A stretch of 64,000 bases of DNA, from positions 435,947-499,946 of the forward strand of contig VXAI01000375.1 in assembly GCA_013399305.1 (NCBI GenBank). The letters are read 5' to 3'. The DNA comes from Rostratula benghalensis (lineage: Eukaryota > Chordata > Aves > Charadriiformes > Rostratulidae). The notes below the pieces were generated by a model. The model did not search any database and was not told the origin of the DNA. It worked only from the letters and a program-made list of their open reading frames with translations. Positions within the stretch are counted from its first letter, which is position 1; each line of letters begins with the position of its first letter. Positions 1-12,780 of the stretch are shown piece by piece. The position numbers and the translations under genes are program-made.

Positions 1-1999
1 TTTACACCCAGCTTGTCACTAAGGCCTCTGCTGGCATGCATTGGATGTTGGAGGAAGCATGATACCAGAGGCCCCTCCTTTGCTACAGCCCACCTTTGCA
101 ACCTGCATAAAACCAAAGACAAGTCTGTTCTCTGCACTCAGGTATGAGCGAGATTAAGGATCCCTCAAGAGACCAGAAGTAGCCAGTGGAAGAGGACAGA
201 TAAACTGAGCCTTCTGAAGTGAACTATCTACTCCTGAATATCAGAGAGTTCAGAGATACATTTTGGCTGGGTAGAGTAAAGGTTCTGTGTTGCTTCTTGT
301 GCTGGACTCCTGCAGCATCTGCAAACCTATAAAAAACAACAGTGTGGAAAAGATGCAGCAGTGCCCACAAAACAGATCCCAGATTTAAATGCTGCCCTGA
401 AATTAGTGCACTGGTCTGAGTCTCCAGTTGCCTGGAAAACAGAAGTAATGAATTGTCTTAGTAAAGTGTCTGCTGATATAGGGACCGAAAGGATGAGCTA
501 AGAACAATATACCACTACTATTAAGGTATTTCCTACAGCATTGTTAACACTACTTTCTGCAAATCGTTGCTGTTAGCTCACCCTGGCACTCAAACTATTT
601 ACACTACTCAAAGTGTCAATCTCTTATATTGCAGTATAGATTGAAAGAATAAAGTAGAACACTCTAGGGGATATGGCATGAAGTTTTAACTATCTCAAAG
701 TATCTCAAAGCAACTGCTAATTATTATCATTATACATTTCACTAACTTATGTTAAAATAATAAAGCGTTTCAGATACCATGTTATGTCATGAAATTTATC
801 AGAAGCAGCAGTACATGCTAGTAAAATATCAGGAAATTACATTAAAGATGCAAATAATTTTGAAAGTGGGAAAAATTAATTTCAAGTAAAATTGTGATGC
901 AAATCCAAACATTTTCTGCAGTGCCTTTTAAATTTTGAACACTTTTCCCATTCAAATTCTATTAATGAACCTCATGGATTTTTAGGAGAAGCAAATCCAA
1001 GATCATTCCTGGAACTTTTAATGAGACTAAAATGGGAAGTGTGATGTCAAACAATTTTCCTGGTTTCTACCCACTTGTGTTTTCTTGTGGTTTTGAACGA
1101 ATACTTCTTATCTAATACTCATGGATTATGGTGCTGTTCAGGGAAAACCCCTGAAAGAAAGGCATTTCAATACAGAGCTTGTTGGCCATACTACTGATTT
1201 ATTTTTATTGCCACTAGAAGTTGTAATTCATTGTTTTTACTTTACACATGAATGAAAAAAGTGTTTCTGGCAAAGAGGAAACTGGTAAAATCCTCAGGGT
1301 GAAAGTTTCTCATTTAGACTGTCTGGAAAGCCCAGGAGAAAAGACTGCTAATGGCAGCAGCAAGACTGAGGGAGCTGGATAAATCATGGTTAGGGAAGTA
1401 GAAAATGTTGATCAGCCATGCCATACCGCAGCAAGTGGGAATCCCCCAAACCTTGCTGCCAGAGAACCCTGTAACTCTGCAGAAACTTGCTGCAGCAGCA
1501 CTGAAGAGCCACTTCTCTGAAAAAGCACAAATGTTTGGCTTCCCTCTTCAACAGAGGCTGATAAGCTATGGTACAACAGAAAGCAGGTCTGCATCAGAGT
1601 GAGGATTACAGATACAGTTGTTAGGCAGCCCAAATGATCGGTGGACAACACCTTCCCTATAGATCTCCAGCTGGGATTCCTCTTACCTCAACAGTTCATA
1701 CCATTGTATCTCTTGAGTTTTGTCTGGATCTGTAATGAAGTCTATTCAACTGGCCAGCAAAGAGTATGGCAAGAAAAGACTGAGAACTAAGCAAGGTGAT
1801 CTGTATATTATCCTTTCCAGGCTCTCTGGCTATTGGTGAATCTGCCCATTTCCATCCTGTGGTAAACACCAAGGGGGATATAAAAACATTTTGTAAAATC
1901 AGAATACACATCCAAGCAATGCTGGCTGATGCTGCACAGCAGAGCTGCCATTGTGAAAATCAAATCACGGCTCGAGAAGGGAAAAAATTAAATTGCATC

Positions 2000-2021
2000 T
2001 AAAATCCTCTTTAGGATTTTA
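2000..2021. repeat. Perfect 9-bp inverted repeat with 4-nt loop
   Basis: TAAAATCCT-CTTT-AGGATTTTA. Further GGATCCTAAAG / CATCCTAAA copies follow within 40 bp. No gene is nearby, so no function is assigned. Confidence 0.8.
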
Positions 2022-3475
2022 AAGAACCCTACAGAGGATCCTAAAGAGCATCCTAAATAAAGATCCATGACAGATGGGGTTTCTCAAAGATTAGAGACGT
2101 ACAACCACGTACTGAAACTGCCCATAGGAATTCCTCAGCTCAAGTTTCTTGTCAGTGCAGGGCTCCTGATTTATGCTTGGGTAAATCAGGGGTGGGGGGG
2201 TGTGGAGCCCTGGGTACACTGTCTCTTCTCTTAGCTCCCTTCTGTACATGCCAGGCTAGTGACCAGTTCTGGTCATACCTGCTCTCAAGCCAAGTTAGTT
2301 GCCCCCTCACCAGACAATTTAACAGCCAAGTTAAATTCAGTGTTTGGATTCTCACCAATAGAAACATCTTGGAAATTTAATAGTATAACTCATTTCCTAC
2401 CAAGGCTGCCTGAAGGAAACTTCCACAGGCAACCAGCTTTGCTGAAGCAAGATTGATTCCATCTTCTGTTGTTTTATTTTAGAGATCCGGACACCAGATG
2501 ATGTCATCTTTTTTGCCAATTACACCCCTGTCAGCACAGTCAACTGCGTTAAAGAATACAGGGTGTTCAAGGCTCCAAGAAATGTCTCAGCTGGCCTTGG
2601 CTCCCCTTGGCTTCAGGACACAGGGCACGTGCAGAGAAGCCAGTCACTATCTCATGCCAAAGCTGATATGTAGAGCTCTCATCACAAGGATTGATTTTGA
2701 TTGTGTGCTTTCGACTTTCCCACACACAGCGATAGCCCCATGTGCCTGCAAGAACAAATTCTGTGCAAACTGCACATGGTGGAGATTCAATCCAAATTCT
2801 TGTTCTGCTTCTTCACAGAAGAACTTGACCTCCCTTGCTTCTATGTCTCCTTTTAGCTCATCACCTTATTCATTAAATACTTTATTTTCATGTGCTTTTT
2901 GCGTCCTCAATCTCAATTCATCCAGGGTGAGGAAGAAATCTCATATAGAAAAGTCTTGAAAGAGATGAGATGTTTACTTCTATGTTGGTATTGACTGTCG
3001 AGCCCTACTAAAAACAATATATCATGGAATAAATAAATTGCATTTGAGCAGAGACTCTTAGTGGTATGTTGCCAGCATGTTAGCTACTCTGGACATTTCA
3101 GAGCATGTGACCATGAGCAGATTCATTGACATTTTAAGATAATAAAGCAATTAAGATGGGTATTACACATTAAATATTTTGTTTCCTGAGTGGAATTCGT
3201 AATATGACCCCATGAGAGCATGTCACAGCTGTAGTCTCAAGGTCAGCCTGAGTATCATCCTCACACTGCATGTTTAACATAGCAAATATTGTGCTCTATT
3301 TGGTTCTGGCAGCAGGAGACAATAAGCTCTTAAAGTCCTCATGTGGGCTCCTGAGTGCTGCAGCTTCTGGTGAGAGGATATAGAGAAGAAAGGTCCAAGG
3401 CCTCCACATTGTCTTTGTCCTTGTTGTCCTTCACCCTAGCAGGCAGAGAGAGCACCAAAATTCATTTCACATAAT

Positions 3476-3575
3476 TGCTTCAGTTTGCCCATCCATACAG
3501 TGGCATAACACCACAGTGCAGCATGTTTAGAAGGTTTGTGGTGATACAAGCCCTGCAAAGCTGAATTGCTCTGTG
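3476..3575 (+). repeat. MIR-like ancient SINE fragment
   Basis: CTTCAGTTTGCCCATCCATA, then CCTGCAAAGCT about 70 bp later, in the order and spacing of the MIR 3' half. Degenerate. Confidence 0.45.
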
Positions 3576-3999
3576 TTGGTGCCTCATTTGAGGAACTGTG
3601 TAAAAGAGCAATTACAGAAATCCAATGTATTTCTTACACTTAGTTCTGTACTGGAATAAAAAACATATGGTACAGAGCTTGTGAAGGGACCTGTAATGCC
3701 TGTATCTGCCTCAGTGACTCCAAAACCATGCAGACCTTAATGACAATCTTTAATGTAAGGACAAAGAGCCAGAGAGAGGTGCAGGAGGGTCCTGCTGATT
3801 TGAACAGGGGGGCAGATGCAGTACACATGCCCACGTGGTTGCTCTTCCAGGCTGCAGACACCCAGAACCAACTCAGCTCCTCCGCACCACTTCTTACCAT
3901 TTCTTACCTTTGGGGTAGATTAAGACATGTCTCTACTGCCACTCTGTATCTGAGAAAGTTCAGATATCTGTTCAAATCCATCTTAAAGCTTAAAAAAAA

Positions 4000-4000
4000 N
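4000..4000. other. Undetermined base (N)
   Basis: Single N after an A run and before TATATATT. Probably a consensus uncertainty in a homopolymer, not a biological feature. Confidence 0.98.
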
Positions 4001-4609
4001 TATATATTCTCCATCTGTTTGTTTATGCTGTCCCTGTTATCTCCCTGGTCAAATTGTTTTTTTGTGACTCAGTGGAAAATCAGCTCTGGTGATGGTTAAC
4101 AAAGAGCAGGAGGAAGAGAGAGCTCACTTCGGTAACTCGTGACTATGTTTATTTTTCTCTTCTTTGAGGGATTTATTTTCTGGCTCTCACTAAACTGTTT
4201 ACAGAAAGTTTGACAGCTATGCAGAAAGTAATTTGCAAGGAAACTGAGCTAAATTAAAACAAAAATGTTGGTCAGTTTCCCAGAGGAAAAAGAGTTCTTT
4301 TCTGTAATGTCTGTACTGCTCTTCTTTGCCACCCACATATTGGGGAAGAGATAACAGAAAGCTGAGCAGGAACAAACACTGAATAAAATGTAGCTGGTCT
4401 GGAAGATGAGGAAGCTCATTTATCCCCAAAACTTTGTGCTTTTTTTCTACTCTTAAGTTTGAGATGAATAAGAAGGACACAGTCCTACACAATTCAGGAG
4501 TTACGTGAAATGACAATGTATGCTAACAACAAAAATAATAAAATTATACTGTGGTGATTTTCTTGAGTGCTAACCAGCTCTTCCCAGCTCACAATGAGAA
4601 CTCAAAAAC

Positions 4610-4725
4610 CTCTTTAGACATCCTCAAGTAACTTATCTTTACAACATCTCACTCTGCAAGTGGAGAAACTGAGGCACGGGCAGGTTAAGTGTCTCACTCG
4701 ATGTTGCAGAGGGGAAATGCAGTAG
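4610..4725 (-). repeat. MIR-like ancient SINE fragment
   Basis: Contains GGAGAAACTGAGGCACGGGC followed by AGGTTAAGTGTCTCACTC, close to the reverse complement of the MIR/CORE-SINE central region. Old amniote-wide SINE remnants of this type are sparse in birds. Confidence 0.6.
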
Positions 4726-7700
4726 GGCCAATTACAATAACTAACACCTACATTACCTATCTTGCCAAACTATTGTATGCAAGAAAGGCTGAGGGAGAGA
4801 CTCAGTCTAATGCTTTTGTATTTCATCATTAGTGATAAAAGACACACTTTGTGCAGCATGTGGTAAGCACAACATGGAGCCTCTTACACTGCTCTTGAAT
4901 TGGCTGCCAGGAGTCCTAAACCTGTCTCAGGCTTTTGGAGGAAGATAAGCAGCACCTCTTCCCTCATTGAGGTGGAAGAGGTGTACAGCATATGGTGGAA
5001 GGTACAGCCCAGTTACTGTAGAACTCTAAATCATATATTTATTTTGTAGTTTTACAGTCTAAAACTCCAGCCATTAACCAGTTACTCCTTACTGCTGTGC
5101 TGTTTAGTGTCCAGCCATAGCCTTTGCAGAGTGAGAAACTGTTGCTTTGGGCAAGTGAAGTTATGCAGTTACTGAAATGCTTTCCTGTTTGTAGATATAA
5201 AATGTTTAGATTTGATTTAGAGCTAAAGTCCATTTTTATTTAACAAAATAATTATGGTATTTTTAATAAAGGCTATTGAATATAAAAATGTTTATGGCAC
5301 TTGCATATTGGGCAGATTCAGTTCCTGACTTCAGGCCTTAACCTCTGAAGGTTCCAGTTCCTTTTAAATCACATAGTGTAACTATAGCTTGCTTCTGACT
5401 CTATATTAATTCCTCAATAGAATGATAGTTAAATATCAGGGAAGTAAATACATAATCAATGAGACAATTATTGAATGTTAATGACGTCTTTAATAAGGCT
5501 TAGAAATTTAAATGGGTCACATTAAGATGTAGGAGTGCACAGCATGTTCTCAGTGTCACCAACCCCAATCACAGAGGTATCATGAACTGGGACTTTCAAA
5601 AATGGGACACCTTCATGACCCAGATTGTGGGGGAGGCGGGGCAGTTCTTTTGTTTCCTGCTTCTCACCCCATCAGCAGAAGGGGTCCTTACAGGGAACAT
5701 CCCCACTGCAGAACGAAGCGTGATGCAGGGATCACTGTGGCTGAAGGGACCTAAACTAAAAGTCTGCTTACGTCTTAATTCAGGCTAGTCATGCAAGTGT
5801 GGCCAGTATTCCTGTGCCAATAACCTGAACTTGGGCCTCTGAGTGTGGACGGGGAGCCTGGATCACATCCATACTCAGATGGCTTATATTCAGACAGTTT
5901 GGCTGTCCTTACAAATAGCAAGGCAGACCCTATTTATTTTCTTCAGTGAAGACAGTGTCAGTCAATAACTTGATTCCAACAGCCGGGATGTGTAAAAACA
6001 CTATTACAACAGGAATTGCAGCCATAGTCAATTCTCTCAGCAGAGATGTCTGCTGGAAAGAGTTATGAGGTGTGGAAATCTCATCATTTGAATCACTTAA
6101 AATTGGACAAAACAAAACCCTAGAGAATGTGGAGACAGGAGAGAACCTCAGCATGGCCTCATGCAAAAGACTGTACTGTCACCTGAGGTGGGACCATACC
6201 TGTCCTCAGTAATAGACTTGCTCTCTCTATGTGACTGGAGGTCTTATCCCAGAGCCCACAAGGTGCTACCCATGCTGATCCGTAAGCTGCTGGTTCAGCT
6301 TACTCTTGTAGAGCCCTAAGGGACTGAGTGCCAAACTGGGGGTGACCCTATGGAGAAGCTACAGGTTCCCTGGAGGACCCAGTGTGGGCAAGAGACAGGC
6401 AGACCTGAGAAATCCTGCACCATGTATGCACAGTGCAGAGAGGACCCCCTTTGGCAGGACCCATGGGCCGAGGGAGAGGGACTCGGGACACCATTCCTCA
6501 TTTCTCACCACCTCACCTCACAGCTTCATGTAGGGGCAGAGGACACCTTCAGGGAGGGGATAGGCTGGGAGAAGAAAGTCAAAGTTCCAGGGAATTTATG
6601 TTTCTTTCTTCTGTGTGTATTCCCCCTCCAGCACTCTTGGCAGCTGGAAGGGCTCCTCTGTCCCTGGCAAGTATCCAGCTGTCTCTCCAGACAACACAAC
6701 ATAAAGAAGATATTAGGAGCCTGGAAACTGGGTTTGCTATTTAAGTTTGTCCTTTTCTCTGCTTCACTTAGAGAAAACTGAACAGCTGGCTTTCTATTGG
6801 AACAAAGGCTTTCCACACACCTTTTCCTGGTCTAAGGGTTTTTACCTTAACATTAATTAGAACACTTTCACTGGCAGTGCAAAAGCTGCAGATTTTTAGG
6901 ACTTGCTAAAAATTGTAAGATGTGTCCTGGGTGTATTTTTGCAGTAGAAGCTAAATTTTATGGCTTTTTTTCCCCTTCCTGTAATAATAGCAACTCTACC
7001 TTTAGCCTGGCCTCATTTTTCTAGTCAAGCCTGGTCCATCGCTTTTTTTTTTACTGGGCCCATCACAGGGCTATCTAAAGGCCTGGAAAACACATCAAAG
7101 TGAGGATATTTTTAATAGTAAGGGTATTTAACCCCTGGCCCAGCTTACCAGAAGGTGATGGAGAGCCTCTATTTAAAGGCAGTATCTTTCCAAATCACAT
7201 ATAGTTCTTCAAGTAAAACTTCATGGGTTTGCAGAATGGGTGAGGACTATTATCAATGGGCTATTATCAATGCAGCTTTACCTTCTCTCTTCTGGAAATA
7301 TACTGAGTTTGGGTTTCCTCTCTCCTTTCTCTTATCCTACACCATGGCAGGTGCCTGGAATTACTGTGAACTGAATTGAGCAATATATTCTTCACTCAAA
7401 TTTTAGGCAGCCAGAAGGAGAGGAGAAAAGTTATTGATCTATATGACATGAATACTGTAGGCCATGGGATTTGACCCTTCAGGAAACCCTACTTGAAAGC
7501 AGAAGCAAGTACCCAATGCATTATTTATCTTCATGTGGTAATTACTTTTGCCTCCCTAAATTGCCTCTTGAAGAGGTTTCTTAAACCATTTTACTCCAGG
7601 CTTAAAAAAAAAAGGTGTTTTTTGTGATGGACACAAATGATTACTGTGTTTCCCTGCCACGGAGCAAGGAGCAGTGACCTCCTCGGTCTGTTCTGATGTG

Positions 7701-9166
7701 GATGCTGCAAGTTTCAATGAGTCACTCACTACTCTGCAGGTTCAGGTCAGCCAAGGATCTAATCCCAAGCCACAAAAAGCAAAGACATTGTGCCTGATAC
7801 TGCTTATATGGAAAGTCCCCCCAGCTGAATCACCTGGAGAGGCTAAATTGTATTTTCATATCAGATGCTGCTGACCTATCATTTCTATATACTTTTTTTG
7901 TGACTGTTTTGCAGAACCTGCTTCTTGGAGACCCATAGAACATCAGTTTCAGCATAACACAATTTTCTTTCTATCCTTACAATTCACCTTTAACAGGGAT
8001 GAGAACAAATCCTGTAACTGACTGAGCATCATCAGGCACCTGACAAGTCTTATAAAAACTTTCAAAAGCCAAGCACAAGAGCTCAAGCACTTACTTATTT
8101 TTTGCTTTGATATTAAAAGCAGAGAGTCACAGATATTAAAAACAGAGAGCCAGAGCACAGGGGGGGATAGAATCTATTCTGTGTACGGAAATTGCTAAAC
8201 TTCATGTTCTACATGGTGTTTCAGATTAAAAAAAAAATAAAAATTTAAAAAAATTCTTGTAGAGTTCCATCTCTCTGGGAGCTTTTCTGCAAAATCAGCC
8301 ATCAAGTCAAAGCAATAGAAAAGCTTCCAGATTTCTCTATTCCAGGCTGAGACAAGTAAATACTTACAGAAATTGCCAACATACCTGCAAGGCAAAATCT
8401 CTTATGTTCACCTCCCTGCTATGAAATGCAGAGCACCTCAACTTCTTCAATCCTCCCCCAGTCACCACCAGCTATAAACCCTGCCCCTCAGCTGCTGGAG
8501 TTTCTCATCATGAGGGACATATTTTTTATGTTGATAAACACAAATCCGCCTTGACAGACCCATAGTCAAGCATACACACATGGGCTGTGCTGCTGATATA
8601 TTTGTACAAAACACTCTGGTATGGAGTGCCAACTTATGGTGACACTGAGCACATTAACATTTTTGCACACCAACTTTTTGCCAGTATAGTTTGTTCCAAA
8701 ATTTCCACTCTTCCCCAAGAGAAACAAGCTGTATTGACGGTAGCATTGTTTTGATGGCAACCCAGCATGGTTGCCATACATGGCTTTGCAGGCACAACTC
8801 TTCCCCTCTAGCCAGCTAATCTAAGCAATTTGAATTGAAATACACAGGCCACAGGGATGAGGGATGCAGGAGCTGCCCTTCCTCCAGGAGGTTGCAGATT
8901 CAGGCAGCGCAGAAGGACAGCGTAAGGTGGTCTCACTGCCAAGTAAGCTGGCACCGGGGAGGCTGCATCAGGAGGACCCTGTCATGAGCAGAAAAGGAGT
9001 GCTGTAAATTGTCCAGTACTGGATATTGTGATGCAGAAAGCTGATACTGCCCTGACGAAAGGCTCCTGGGACCCCTATTTTCACTGATCCAAAGGCTCAA
9101 AACACAAGGAGAGGAAATATGGAGGGACAGGAACGTGCAGCACTGAGGAAACGGGGAACAGGAAGC

Positions 9167-9181
9167 AAAAAAAAAAAAAAA
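9167..9181 (+). repeat. Poly-A tract, A15
   Basis: Homopolymer in non-coding DNA. No retroelement was recognised upstream. Confidence 0.85.
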
Positions 9182-10609
9182 GGTCATATTGTGACAGCCT
9201 GTCTGCAGCAGCTTTCACATGCCCAGGACAGACCTCTGCTCCACAGGTGCAGGCACATTGCACTGTGTGCTCAATGCTCCTCTCCTCGAGGCAGTCTCAG
9301 GTAGTCCCTTTAAAGAAGACTATCACTAGTGGGGGAGCTCACTGGTACCAGCTCACTATCAGGAACCACAGCTACTAAGTACGGTTAGGAATGCGGTGCC
9401 GAGGGACAATTGAGGAAATGCTGGATAGAAGTGTTTGATAATCTGATGAATAAAGAAGAAAGTGCAGATAGAGCTGGAGAAGTACTCAAGATGGGAACAA
9501 GCCTTGGGTGGAGGGTGAGATCTAGACAAAATTATGCTGGACTGGAGTAAAAAGCCCCTATTCCCATCCCACCCAGGATCTTGACCTGGGCACATACATT
9601 CAGAGTAAATGAAGGACTCAATATGTTGTGCTACTGAGAGAGATCACCATGAAGCTATAGCTCAGGCTCACCCACTGCTGTCTCCATGAAAGAAGCTCAC
9701 AGCCCTACTGATATTAATGTGTCAGCCATCAGATTCAGTTACCTGGGATTATAGTGAGTTAGACCTGGCATTGGTTATACACCAAAACCAGTTAGGAACA
9801 GAAAAAGTCTGTCAGTACTCAGTGAAATGGGAGAAATTTCCATGAGCCTGGAATGGGTTTGGGGGAGTCTAATTTTGGTAGTCCAGACAGGTTCTTGTCA
9901 AAGCCCATTAGAATTTGGCCTTTGACTTGAGTGCAAAGCAACTTTCACTGTAGGGGAGAAATCTTGAAGTCTCTGTTCAGATCCTGTTTGTTCTACTTTT
10001 GATGGGAGGAATCACTGCTGCCTGCAATGACAGCTACCCCACATCACATCACCAGGAAGCTGGGTACTGGAGGTCAGAAAGGGAAAGAGAAAAAAAAAAA
10101 CCAACCTTCACTAGGCTAAAATCAGTGGGAAACACTAGCATTCTACTAGGTACTCTATGAGCCTAGCTTTGTCAGTCAGCTAAAATCAAGTTAATATAAA
10201 AAACAGCATAGGGAAGCCAGAAGATTTTTTTATCTCTTTACTTGCTAGGATTCTGGGTTTGGTCAGTGGTTAGCTCTCCCTTCCCCTGTAAAAGGCTGAG
10301 GAGCCTGGAGACTGTTCTCCTTTATCTCCAAGCTGCTCATTGCAATGTCTGTGAAGCAGTAACAAGACATCTGATTGACCCAAATACATCAGCAATCACA
10401 GTTTTAGGAATGCTTAACATGCTGTAAATTGAACAGCATGTCAGCTTGGCTGATGTTTAACCCCTACCAATTGTCTGGTTTTAAAAATACTTCAGCTCAT
10501 AAGCAGGTCTATTAGCCAGTGGGATGGCTCAGCAAAACCATGGTTTGTTCTCCTTCCAAAGAGTGTAGTTAGGAAGCTGAGTATTTCAGGGAGATGCTGT
10601 TTTCCCAGC

Positions 10610-10900
10610 TAGTGATTTAAGGGTGAGGTCACAGTACAGTCTGCTCATTAACCACTTAGCTTACAAGAGACAAGCTGTAATTGAAATGAATGTCATCCAT
10701 AGCTTGGAGCTTATATTCGCCTTAATAGCAGGAAATAGAGTGTCCTTATCCATGGCAATGGTAATTCTCCAGGTGGACTTGCCAGTGCAGGCACTGGCAG
10801 CTGGATGCACACTATAAGCATAATTCACCCTGAAAGAAATGCAAATAATTAACTTAAATCAAAATACATGTCCAACCTATGTATGGAATAAAATTAATTT
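10610..10900. promoter_or_regulatory. Candidate conserved non-coding element
   Basis: AT-rich but complex sequence free of obvious repeats, about 2.7 kb before the FJX1 ATG. It contains a perfect POU octamer ATGCAAAT (10839-10846) running straight into TAATTAAC (homeodomain core) and an AGGTCA half-site (10626-10631). The clustering suggests an enhancer; conservation was not tested. Confidence 0.3.
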
Positions 10901-11419
10901 TCCACTTTTCCAACAAGCTAAGAGTTTTCTTAAAGCTATTTCAAGATGTGGCAGAGAACAGAGCCAGCATTTTTATGTGGTAAAAATATTGAGCCTACCA
11001 TTGGATAAAAGCCTCCTGCTTAGTGTAATGGTACTGTTCTTATTGGCCACTGGGAATGGTAGCAGTCACCAGCTCCAAATGACACACGCGGTGTTCACCG
11101 TGCAGCTCGTGTGGCTTCAAAGGGTGAAAGTATAAAGCATCATCTGCCAGTGAGGCTTCAGGGTCGGAGTCGCACAGGACCTGAATTGACTGGTAACGAG
11201 AGGAATGATGACAGCTCGTATTGCATTTGAGGGAAGCCAGGGTGGTGACTATTTCTCATCATTTCAGCAAGTCCCTAAGTGCACTAATGCTCCCAGTTGC
11301 AACAGTAACAATTAGCTGCAAGGTTGTCTTATTAAAAAAGCATCAGCCACATTTTTTGACCTGAGCTGGCTACCTCTCTGGCACTGCCGGTTTTGGACAA
11401 GACACCACTCCACCCAAGA

Positions 11420-11750
11420 GTGAGTCCTTCACCTCCGAAAGGCTTCCTACAAGCCCGTCTCCTCAGCCTGGCCCCTTGCTCGGACTTGCCCCGGTCCCGT
11501 GGGTGCCGGCGGAGGCTGCAGCGCGGCGCCGTGGCCGGCGGGAGGAGCTGATGCGACACGGCGGCTGGGCTCCCCGGTGGAAAAGAGCTCCCCTTGATCC
11601 TCTCCCGCTATGCCCGGGCTCGGGGGCCGCCGTGAGACCGCAAGAGAAAGGCTGCCGTCCGCAAATTGCGGGGCCGCGGGGCGCGCTGGAGGCAAGATGG
11701 AATAAGGTATTGGCGTCCTACAGCCGGAGCTCCTGTGCACTCACGGTTTA
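11420..11750. promoter_or_regulatory. Second, smaller CpG-rich island upstream of FJX1
   Basis: A separate GC/CpG-rich block of about 330 bp with many CGs, a CAAGATGG YY1-like core (11692-11699) and a possible donor-like GTATTG just after it. It is separated from the FJX1 island by about 650 bp of AT-rich DNA with T and A runs. It could be an alternative FJX1 promoter, a promoter for a non-coding transcript on either strand, or an enhancer-associated island. Its overlapping ORFs on both strands are GC artefacts with no recognisable domain. Confidence 0.55.
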
Positions 11751-12186
11751 AAGGGTAATTTGAGACAAAAGACTTGGAATTCAGCTTCTTGGAGGAAGTG
11801 AGGAGAGAGGGTTGTTTTCTTGGGTGTGGTTTTTTTGTTGTTGTTGGGTTTGTATTGTTTTTTTAATATTTTTTTTTCGTAATTATTAAAGTGGATTAAG
11901 AGAGTGACTGGGGTTTTTTTAAACAGAATCCTGGGAAAGAGAGTATTCCCTTTTTCTTATATTAAAAGAAAATAAATTTGAATCCTATTCAACCTAGAAG
12001 AATGTGGTGTGGTTGGAAAAGTAGGAGTTGCTGCTGTGATATCTCAAGAGAGCAGGAAGAGCTGAGGAGGTGAGAAAGAGAAAGGGATTTTTAAATTTGC
12101 AATGTTTAAGATTCTGCACGTGCTGGTTTTGCCTCGCTGATTCAACTCCAGTAACTACTTTGGAGGATAGCCGCGGCACTGATTGA

Positions 12187-12216
12187 AGTTTAACTTCTCT
12201 CAGTTTAACTTCTCTC
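12187..12216 (+). repeat. 15-bp direct tandem repeat, two copies
   Basis: Two perfect adjacent copies of AGTTTAACTTCTCTC lie in the AT-rich spacer between the two CpG islands. A recent local duplication is the simplest reading. Confidence 0.85.
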
Positions 12217-12259
12217 ACAAACATGTTCTTCTCAAGAGAAGTCCCCAGTAAAAGAGAGG

Positions 12260-12275
12260 AAAAAAAAAAAAAAAA
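12260..12275 (+). repeat. Poly-A tract between the CpG islands
   Basis: A run of about 16 A, followed by GTAAAAAAAG, in the AT-rich spacer upstream of FJX1. Confidence 0.85.
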
Positions 12276-12756
12276 GTAAAAAAAGAAGAGCTAAACTTCC
12301 TTGCCTTGGGAGAGCAGGAAATTGGAAGTGGGGGAACAGAGAAACAGCTGCTCTTCTAACCTTCCAGTATACACCCTAAAGACTACAAAGGGACAAAACT
12401 TGAAGATTGTCGTTGCCGCGGCAGGAAATCCCGCGGGGCGGGACCATGCACTGCCGCCGCCTCCGCCGGCTCGAAACTTGCTTTCAAGTAGGTTAAAATG
12501 CCACGAAAAGCCTCACGGCACACGCCGTAACATCTCTCATCTACGGACACGAACGGCGTTCCCCTCCGTGCAGACGGCCCTCGCACCGGCTGGCCCCCGC
12601 CACCGCCGAAGCGAGTGGAGGAGGAGAAGTTCGGTTGGGTCTCATGGCCGCCTCTCGCCCCCCCGGTCAGCGGCGACCCCGCCCGTCAGGGAGCCTCGGC
12701 ATAACGCCGTGGTGTGCCGGCTCGGTCCCGGGCGTTACGCTCCTCGAGTGGGAAGC

Positions 12757-12780
12757 TGTGTGTGTGTGTGTGTGTGTGTG
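12757..12780 (+). repeat. (TG)12 microsatellite in the FJX1 island
   Basis: Twelve perfect TG units inside the CpG island, about 0.8 kb before the FJX1 ATG. Probably length-polymorphic, and able to adopt Z-DNA when supercoiled. Confidence 0.95.

Larger units (their letters stand above)
1..11419. other. Non-coding DNA upstream of FJX1
   Basis: No gene found. Short ORFs on both strands have no recognisable domain and are of chance length; the longest is 153 codons at 2498-2959. Apart from the MIR-like pieces, one N, a hairpin and the element near 10.6-10.9 kb, I see only unique AT-rich sequence. Confidence 0.7.

Noticed and set aside
2498..2959. 153-codon ORF
   Set aside because: The length is expected by chance in 64 kb over six frames, and the peptide shows no domain or conserved pattern.
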